Shown here one piece after another: positions 13,577-18,286 of a DNA stretch of 18,286 nt. Both the position numbers and the translations under genes were made by a program. Under the pieces are notes generated by a model that had not been told where the DNA came from, ran no database searches, and worked only from the letters and a program-made list of their open reading frames with translations. Origin of the DNA: an uncultured Collinsella sp. (GTDB taxonomy: Bacteria; Actinomycetota; Coriobacteriia; Coriobacteriales; Coriobacteriaceae); the NCBI GenBank assembly GCA_902475785.1, contig CABSAN010000044.1, positions 1 through 18,286 of the forward strand, in the 5' to 3' direction. How positions within the stretch are numbered: the first letter of the stretch is position 1; each line of letters begins with the position of its first letter.

Positions 13577-13612
13577 AAACCGCCGCAGGTCTTATGATCT
13601 GCGGCGGTTTTT
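13577..13612 (+). terminator. Intrinsic terminator of the ABC transporter operon
   Basis: AAACCGCCGCAG (13577-13588) pairs with CTGCGGCGGTTT (13599-13610), the stem continues inward as GTC/GAT with a wobble, and TTTTT closes it. It lies 33 bases after the ATPase stop. Confidence 0.92.
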
Positions 13613-13677
13613 GCATCCGTGGGGTTCAATAATTGCCTCGCAAGCTCGCCCCTTCCTCTCGCCGCCTGTATTCATAC

Positions 13678-13831
13678 GTGCGCCGAAAGGTGTGCATGGA
13701 CAGTCGCCTGTGAGGGTAGGGTGGTGGCATAGGACATTTGGAGGGTGAGTCGGCTCGGCTGCCGACCATGCTGCTCCCGGGACGGCATCGACCGCGAACT
13801 CTCCCCGTTGGCGTCGCGCATCGCGCGCGAC
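13678..13831 (+). ncRNA. Hairpin-rich leader of the EF-G-like gene (unassigned)
   Basis: The 236 bases between the terminator and the start codon contain no convincing gene but several hairpins in series. They are a 7-bp stem with GAAA tetraloop (13678-13695), ACAG/CTGT with loop TCGC (13700-13711), GTCGGC/GCCGAC (13749-13766), and GTCGCGC/GCGCGAC (13813-13831) directly before the ribosome site AAGGAGGT (13837-13844). They could form a cis-acting RNA controlling translation of the GTPase. I recognise no known riboswitch class. In G+C-rich DNA some of these stems may arise by chance. Confidence 0.4.
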
Positions 13832-13848
13832 CCTGCAAGGAGGTCATC

Positions 13849-15924
13849 ATGGGTGCTCCCAAGACCGGCAACGTAAGGAACGTGGTGCTCGTAGGCCAAG
13901 GCGGGGTGGGCAAGACTTCACTCGCCGAGGCCATGCTCCACCTTTCCGGTAAGACCGCCCGCCTGGGTGGCCACGACGGCACCAAGCCCACGCTCGACTA
14001 TGACCCCGAAGAGGTCAAGCGTTCATTCTCCATCTCGACGACCATCGCGCCGATCGACTGGAAGGGCGCCCGCATCAACGTGCTCGATGCTCCGTGCTAT
14101 CCCGATTTTATCGGCGACGCCTTTGCTGCGATGAGCGTTTGCGAGACGGCGCTGTTTGTGGTCGACGCCGAGGCCGGCCCGCAGCCAACGACGGTCAAGC
14201 TCTGGTATGCCGCCGAGGACCTGCGCCTGGCGCGTGCGGTGTTCGTAAACCGCCTGTCGCGTCCCGAGGCCAGCTTTGCGACCACGATGGACCTGCTGCA
14301 GGAGCGCTTTGGCACGCGCCTAGGCGCCGTGACCCTCCCCTGGGGCGAGGGCGAGGACTTTAACGGCATCATCGACCTGGTGCGCATGAAGGCGCGCCAT
14401 TGCAACGGCACCGAGGCCGTTGAGTCGGAGATTCCCGAGGAGTATCGTGCCCAGGCCGAGGAAGCCCATGACCATCTGTGCGAGCTGGTGGCCGAGGCTG
14501 ACGACGAACTGATGATGAAGTACTTGGAAGGCGAGGAGACGCTGACGCAGGAGGAGCTCGAAGGCCTGCTGTCGAAAGCGATCGCCGAGCGCATCTTTGT
14601 GCCGGTCTTTGCGGGCGATTGCATTAAGGAACAGGGCGTCAACTCGCTGATGGACGACATCGCCACGTACTTCCCGGCGCCGACTGACTACGGCGAGATG
14701 CCGCTCATCGACGGCGACTCGCTCAAGATCTCGAGTGACGATGACCGTCCGGTGGCATTTGTGTTTAAGACGCTGGCCGATCCGCAGCAGGGCCGCATCA
14801 GCTTTATCAAGGTGCTGACGGGCACGCTTGAGCCGGGCCTTGAGCTGATCAACGCGCGCACCCGCAAGAGCGATCGTCTGGCTCACCTGTATGTGATGTG
14901 CGGCCGCGACATGACCGAGGTCGGTCACGCCTATGCCGGCGATATCATCGTGGCGCCCAAGCTGGCGGCCGAGACGGGCGATACGCTCTCGATTACTGGC
15001 AAGGTCGAGGCTGCGGCGTTTAAGTTCCCCAACTCGCAGTACCGCATCGCCATCGAGGCCGAGAACCGCGGCGACGAGGAGAAGCTCTACACGTTTATCG
15101 AGAAGGCCTGCAAGGCCGATCCGACCATGAGCATCGATCGTGACGAGGAGACCGGCCAGACCATCATTTCGGCGGTGGGTGAGGCGCAGGTTTCGGTGCT
15201 GCTCAACCGTTTGGAGGATCGTACCAAGGTCGTGGCCAAAAGCGTGCCGATCCGCATTCCGTATCGCGAGACCATCCGCCGCACGGCGAGTGCCCAGGGC
15301 CGCCACAAGAAGCAGACTGGCGGTGCCGGTCAGTATGGCGACTGCTGGCTGCGCGTTGAGCCGCTCATTGGACCCGACGGCACGAGCGATGGCTATGAGT
15401 TTGTGGACGAGGTCGTAGGCGGCCGCATTCCGCGCTCGCTGATCCCCGCCGTGGACAAGGGCGTCCAGGAGACCATGAAGGACGGCATCATTGCCGGCTA
15501 CCCGCTTACGGGCATTCGCGTCGCGGTGTACGATGGCTCGTATCACAGCGTCGACTCCAACGAGATGGCGTTTCGCGCGGCGGCTCGCATCGGCCTGCGC
15601 AAGGCATGTGCCGATGCCGACCCGGTGGTGCTGGAGCCCATCGAGGAAATCACGGTGACTATCCCCGAGAGCTACGCCGGCGCCGTGATGGGCGACATCT
15701 CGGCATCGCGCGGTCGCGTGACGGGCATGGAGACCGATGAACGCGGCGATACCGTTGTTATTGCCCAGGCGCCGCTGGCCGAGCTGACGGATTATTCGAC
15801 GCGCCTGCGCTCTATCACGCGCGGCACAGGCGACTTTACCATGAAGCCCGCAGGCTATGAGCAGGTGCCTTATGACGTTCAAGCCAAGCTGGTCGAGCGC
15901 TATGAGGAGGGCCGTGCCAAGTAG
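13849..15924 (+). CDS. EF-G-like translation GTPase (EF-G2/FusA2 type), divergent G motifs
   Basis: This 691-residue protein has the full EF-G layout: G domain, domain II (about 295-375, starting near DRPVAFVFKTLADPQQGRIS), domain III, domain IV (containing GGAGQYGDCWLRVEP) and domain V (PIEEITVTIPESYAGAVMGD, then RGRVTGME). Walker A GQGGVGKT (16-23) is intact. The G3 motif, DTPGH in EF-G, reads DAPCY (80-84), so the catalytic histidine is Tyr. The G4 motif NKxD reads NRLS (134-137). The G5-like segment reads AGDC. These changes, together with an ordinary EF-G presumably elsewhere, point to the EF-G2 paralogue whose role is unclear, not the essential translocase. The ATG has AAGGAGGT 4 bases upstream and a structured leader before it. 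It appears monocistronic. Confidence 0.9.
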   Translation: MGAPKTGNVRNVVLVGQGGVGKTSLAEAMLHLSGKTARLGGHDGTKPTLDYDPEEVKRSFSISTTIAPIDWKGARINVLDAPCYPDFIGDAFAAMSVCETALFVVDAEAGPQPTTVKLWYAAEDLRLARAVFVNRLSRPEASFATTMDLLQERFGTRLGAVTLPWGEGEDFNGIIDLVRMKARHCNGTEAVESEIPEEYRAQAEEAHDHLCELVAEADDELMMKYLEGEETLTQEELEGLLSKAIAERIFVPVFAGDCIKEQGVNSLMDDIATYFPAPTDYGEMPLIDGDSLKISSDDDRPVAFVFKTLADPQQGRISFIKVLTGTLEPGLELINARTRKSDRLAHLYVMCGRDMTEVGHAYAGDIIVAPKLAAETGDTLSITGKVEAAAFKFPNSQYRIAIEAENRGDEEKLYTFIEKACKADPTMSIDRDEETGQTIISAVGEAQVSVLLNRLEDRTKVVAKSVPIRIPYRETIRRTASAQGRHKKQTGGAGQYGDCWLRVEPLIGPDGTSDGYEFVDEVVGGRIPRSLIPAVDKGVQETMKDGIIAGYPLTGIRVAVYDGSYHSVDSNEMAFRAAARIGLRKACADADPVVLEPIEEITVTIPESYAGAVMGDISASRGRVTGMETDERGDTVVIAQAPLAELTDYSTRLRSITRGTGDFTMKPAGYEQVPYDVQAKLVERYEEGRAK

Positions 15925-15959
15925 CGCGTGGCTTTGCCTGTAATGTGGGCGCTGGCGAA

Positions 15960-15994
15960 AAGGCCGCCCTGGGTAACCGGGGCGGCCTTATTTG
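15960..15994. terminator. Shared bidirectional terminator, EF-G-like and nuclease genes
   Basis: AAGGCCGCCCTGG (15960-15972), loop GTAA, CCGGGGCGGCCTT (15977-15989), one wobble pair. The plus side continues TTATTT and the minus side TTTTCG. It lies between convergent stops. Confidence 0.87.
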
Positions 15995-16029
15995 ATCCCT
16001 TGGGGACGGAGGAAAACGGATCATTTTTT
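15993..16029. repeat. TGGGGACGG-type repeat with short inverted arms
   Basis: TGATCC (15993-15998) and GGATCA (16018-16023) flank TTGGGGACGGAGGAAAAC, followed by a run of six T (16024-16029). The TTGGGGAC start matches the arm of the 22-bp inverted repeat at 6787. It sits in the 129-bp gap between the EF-G-like and nuclease stops. A degenerate member of the same repeat class is possible. Confidence 0.4.
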
Positions 16030-16053
16030 GGGTTACGGGCGGCGCGGTCGGCA

Positions 16054-17037
16054 CTAGTCTCCGGATGCCTGGTTGCGGCCGGTGGCGTAGTCGATCTGCA
16101 CGTGCGGCTGCAGGTTGTAGCAGTACACGTGGAAGCAGAGGGTCTTGCCGTGGTCCTCGACCGATTGAGCCTCAAGGCGCACGCCGCGGCAGACAAGCTC
16201 CTCTTCGTTATACATGGGCGTGACGCGGTAGAGCACATGGTTGCCCGTGTCGCGGATGTAGTTAAGAATCTGCTCTTCAAACGGCAGCATGCCCGTCTCG
16301 TTGAGATAGCGCGTGCCGGTGAGGAGATTCTTGCGGTTGGCGTTTTCGCCGCAGAGTGACCAGGCGATGAGGTGGCAGCGGTTGTAGAGGCTCTGGCCTG
16401 GAATAAAGTCGTAGCGCTGCTGGTGCCAACCGGCAGGATGGATACGCGAGATATCGCCGCGCTTTCCCTGTCCGAGCGACTCGGGGCCTACGCAGGCGAG
16501 CGCCTTGCGAGTGCGGCCCAGGCTGTCGAGCTTGGAGAATTTCTTAAAGCAGCCCTCTTCGGTGGCACGCTCATACTCGTCGAGCGTGAACGACGGCATG
16601 CCCAACGGGTGCGTGCTGTCGGTGCGAAGGGCAACGTAGGGGTTGCCGGCGTAGTCGGGAATACTGCTGAGATAAACACCGCGGGCGCGGGCGAGATCGG
16701 GGTTTTCGACCTCGTCGATGGGGGTGGCGGCACTATCCGCAGAGGCAGCGTCGCCGGTGTCGGTTGCGGCGGATTCAGGGCCATCGCCAGAGTCTTGGCT
16801 ATTTTGAGAGTCCTCGGAGCTCGCTGTTCCCGATTCGAGTCGGGCAACCAGGTCTGCCTCGTCGTCGGTGCGGCTGGGACTCTCGTTTTGTTTTTCGGCC
16901 AGAGCTGCTGCCTGCTCATCGCTTTGCGGCGACAACAGCTTGGGCGCTCCGTCGAGCGACCCTGTGAACAGCGCAAACCCCAGCACCACGGCGGTGCCGA
17001 TGGAAAGTACTTGCTTGTAGGCGGACTTGCGCGACAT
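16054..17037 (-). CDS. DNA/RNA non-specific endonuclease, EndA-like, exported or membrane-anchored
   Basis: This 327-residue protein has a basic N-terminus (MSRKSAYK) and one hydrophobic segment (about 9-27). An acidic Ser/Asp/Ala-rich linker (about 38-115) probably spans the cell wall. The catalytic domain (about 125-320) has the beta-beta-alpha-metal nuclease motif NRCHLIAW, with His222 the likely general base, then GENANRKNLLTGTRYLN with the metal-binding Asn, and MLPFEEQILNYI and GNHVLYRVTP. This arrangement matches streptococcal EndA/Spd-type nucleases that degrade extracellular DNA for nutrition, uptake or escape from DNA traps. The ATG has AGGAG 6 bases upstream. No clear signal-peptidase site is seen, so anchoring is likelier than release. 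No competence genes are in the window. Confidence 0.9.
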   Translation of the reverse strand: MSRKSAYKQVLSIGTAVVLGFALFTGSLDGAPKLLSPQSDEQAAALAEKQNESPSRTDDEADLVARLESGTASSEDSQNSQDSGDGPESAATDTGDAASADSAATPIDEVENPDLARARGVYLSSIPDYAGNPYVALRTDSTHPLGMPSFTLDEYERATEEGCFKKFSKLDSLGRTRKALACVGPESLGQGKRGDISRIHPAGWHQQRYDFIPGQSLYNRCHLIAWSLCGENANRKNLLTGTRYLNETGMLPFEEQILNYIRDTGNHVLYRVTPMYNEEELVCRGVRLEAQSVEDHGKTLCFHVYCYNLQPHVQIDYATGRNQASGD

Positions 17038-17070
17038 TGCGGCTCCTGGATGGACGGTTGGGAATCTACC

Positions 17071-17076
17071 AGTCTA
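17071..17076 (-). promoter_or_regulatory. Possible extended -10 of the nuclease gene
   Basis: The minus strand reads TGCTAGACT, an extended -10 form (TG-N-TAGACT), 34 bases before the start codon. No good -35 is seen. Confidence 0.3.
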
Positions 17077-17150
17077 GCAGGAGCCGGCAGGGGCCGTTCT
17101 GTCGAACAAATACTTAAGATTTGGGATAGACGCTACTGATTCATTTGCCT

Positions 17151-17184
17151 CATATGGAGCTGCGGCGGTTGTGCATATGGAGCT
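17151..17184. repeat. Two direct copies of CATATGGAGCT
   Basis: The 11-base sequence occurs at 17151-17161 and 17174-17184, 23 bp apart, or about two helical turns on the same face. It lies in the 395-bp gap between larE and the nuclease gene, upstream of the latter. Possible regulator half-sites; nothing else supports this. Confidence 0.4.
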
Positions 17185-17206
17185 ATTCGGCGTTTCCCCA
17201 GATAAT

Positions 17207-17256
17207 ACCTGCCAAAACAAACCTGTCCCTTATTGGCACGTCCCTTATTGGCAGGT
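17207..17256. repeat. Tandem GTCCCTTATTGGCA repeat within an inverted ACCTGCCAA pair
   Basis: GTCCCTTATTGGCA occurs twice in tandem (17225-17238 and 17240-17253, period 15). The block is flanked by ACCTGCCAA (17207-17215) and its reverse complement TTGGCAGGT (17248-17256). The CTGTCCC/GGGACAG letters again recall the palindrome at 6787, suggesting a related or degraded repeat. Confidence 0.5.
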
Positions 17257-17292
17257 CAGTTAACGCAGTCCAGGTTGAGCATATGCGAGCGA

Positions 17293-17392
17293 GCGGGCTC
17301 CGGGTGCGGCAAGGTGACGTGAAACAAGCGGGCGCTGACCTTTTGGTCGCGCCCGTGAAGTTGAGCGTCAGATTGCCGCACCCGGAGCCCGC
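17293..17392. repeat. 100-nt nested hairpin downstream of larE
   Basis: Perfect 20-bp outer arms (17293-17312 and 17373-17392, containing GCTCCGGGTGCGGCAA) are followed inward by TGACG/CGTCA (17315-17319, 17366-17370) and CAA/TTG. An apical stem comes next: CGGGCG/CGCCCG (17329-17334, 17350-17355) and GACC-TTTT-GGTC (17337-17348). Nearly the whole 100 bases can fold into one rod. It starts 40 bases after the larE stop but has no T tract, so it is not a standard intrinsic terminator. A short hairpin GCCGTTT-GTA-AAACGGC (17411-17427) lies between it and larE. Confidence 0.8.
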
Positions 17393-17432
17393 GCAGCGCC
17401 GAGCAGTTACGCCGTTTGTAAAACGGCATAAC

Positions 17433-18286
17433 CTAAAGATTCATGTTGCCGTGGATGTAGGGGGTGACCTCGGGGGAGATATGGTCGCAGCCCAGCTCGC
17501 GCAGCGCGGACTCGATAACGGCGGGCAGCGGGGTCTTGCCCTTGTCGTCGACGGCGGCACCGCCGAGGGTGGCAATCTTGGCGACATCTGCGGGTGCGGC
17601 CTCGATATGCATGCAGCCGCCGACCAAGCGCGCGCGTACCTGTGCCAGATCAAGATCGTGCAGGTAATCCTCGCAGGCGCGGATTAAATCGACCTTCTCG
17701 CGCGTAAGCTCCTCGCCCGTGGGGACGCGCGTGGCAAGACAAGCTCCCGCCGGCAGGTTCCAAACGGGATAGCCCCATGCGCGCAGCAGCTCGCGCTCTT
17801 CGTCCTTGGTAAAGCCGACCTCCATGAGAGGGGAGCGCACGCCGAGCTCTTCTGCCGCGCGCATGCCGGGGCGGTAGTCACCGCGATCGCTTGCATTGCT
17901 GCCATCGATGACGGTGGGAAAGCCGAGCGACTTGGCGTGGTTGACGATGGCGGTAAAGCCGGCGTGCTTGCAGTGGTAGCAGCGATTAGCATCGTTGCAG
18001 GCTACTTGGGGGAGTTGCAGCTGATCCACCGAAAGATTGAGCACGGGGAGCTTAAAATGCGGCCCCTCATTGGCCTGCCCATCAACGGACTGCTCAAACG
18101 AAGCCTGCTCGGGCGTGCCGATGAGCGGCGTAGTGAGATGGACGAGGAGGGTATCGGTAGGCATGATGCGGGCGCATACGGCGGCCAAAAAGCTGCTGTC
18201 GACGCCACCGGAAAACCCGATAGCCACGCGCCCGTATGCCAAAAGCAGCTGCTCGAGCTCTGCGAGTTTGTCCTGAAGCTCCTTTG
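17433..18286 (-). CDS. larE: LarE-family ATP-dependent sulfur transferase (N-terminus beyond window)
   Basis: The frame stays open from the stop at 17433 to the right edge and reads KELQDKLAELEQLLLAYGRV before the P-loop, so the start codon lies outside. The TTG at 18242 is within the gene. LarE builds the nickel-pincer cofactor of lactate racemase by thiolating the pyridinium precursor. The N-type pyrophosphatase loop is GFSGGVDSSF. A Cys pair, NRCYHCK, and a third Cys in LPAGACLATR (the position of the sacrificial Cys in the Lactobacillus enzyme) are present. Three cysteines would suit the Fe-S-cluster type of LarE. ASDRGDYRPG and RSPLMEVGFTKDE are family-typical. larA, larB and larC are not in the window, so LarE-like with another sulfur acceptor remains possible. 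Confidence 0.88.
   Translation of the reverse strand, partial: KELQDKLAELEQLLLAYGRVAIGFSGGVDSSFLAAVCARIMPTDTLLVHLTTPLIGTPEQASFEQSVDGQANEGPHFKLPVLNLSVDQLQLPQVACNDANRCYHCKHAGFTAIVNHAKSLGFPTVIDGSNASDRGDYRPGMRAAEELGVRSPLMEVGFTKDEERELLRAWGYPVWNLPAGACLATRVPTGEELTREKVDLIRACEDYLHDLDLAQVRARLVGGCMHIEAAPADVAKIATLGGAAVDDKGKTPLPAVIESALRELGCDHISPEVTPYIHGNMNL

Noticed and set aside
13738..13848. Longer start for the EF-G-like protein at 13738
   Set aside because: The added residues have no EF-G counterpart, and AAGGAGGT sits right before the ATG at 13849.
14320..15882. Long minus-strand open frame opposite the EF-G-like gene
   Set aside because: It is a codon-bias shadow of a clear GTPase gene with no motifs of its own.
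17038..17432. tRNA or CRISPR array in the 395-bp gap
   Set aside because: The repeats are too few and irregular for a CRISPR array, and no cloverleaf or T-loop signature (GTTCGA) in the right context was found here or in other gaps.

Overview
This window looks like a chromosomal segment from a moderately high-G+C, anaerobic-type Actinobacterium, most plausibly the Coriobacteriia (Collinsella-like). The taxonomic call is inference. It rests on the 5S rRNA tail, the codon style, the tilS-hpt-ftsH cluster, an EF-G-like second GTPase and a LarE-family protein, not on any search. I see no phage, plasmid, CRISPR or intact transposase genes.

Layout from left to right. (1) The 3' end of a 5S rRNA with its terminator closes an rRNA operon whose remainder lies outside the window. 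(2) A low-G+C minus-strand gene encodes a small tail-anchored membrane protein of unknown function, divergent from an Hsp20 small heat-shock gene. (3) A minus-strand metallo-beta-lactamase-fold hydrolase (WalJ/YycJ type) converges on hsp20 through a shared hairpin terminator and diverges from tilS. (4) tilS, hpt and ftsH follow in the classic order. (5) Next come a class I/II aminotransferase and a PHP-domain phosphoesterase, each with its own TACAAT -10 element. (6) A minus-strand RlmD/RlmCD-type Fe-S RNA uracil methyltransferase carries a long Lys/Ser-rich N-terminal extension. (7) A polar amino acid ABC transporter (lipoprotein, permease, ATPase) has a strong promoter and a likely operator. 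(8) A divergent EF-G-like GTPase (EF-G2 type) has a hairpin-rich leader. (9) A minus-strand anchored or secreted DNA/RNA non-specific nuclease follows. (10) A minus-strand LarE-type sulfur transferase runs off the right edge.

The genes are mostly housekeeping. The unexplained structure is in the intergenic DNA. Two long hairpins inside the ABC transporter operon share an identical core of about 41 nt but are flanked by unrelated arms that are nevertheless self-complementary. A 139-bp element with perfect 35-bp inverted arms and a nested hairpin sits between the divergent methyltransferase and transporter genes. A 100-nt nested hairpin follows larE. A perfect 22-bp inverted repeat of the GGGGACAG type lies between ftsH and the aminotransferase gene, and two looser GGGAC-type sites lie elsewhere.

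Convergent gene pairs repeatedly share one symmetric hairpin terminator (hsp20/walJ-like, PHP/methyltransferase, EF-G-like/nuclease). TACAAT-like -10 hexamers recur before at least five genes, which suggests ordinary housekeeping-sigma promoters. All functional names come from reading motifs by eye; no database search was possible.
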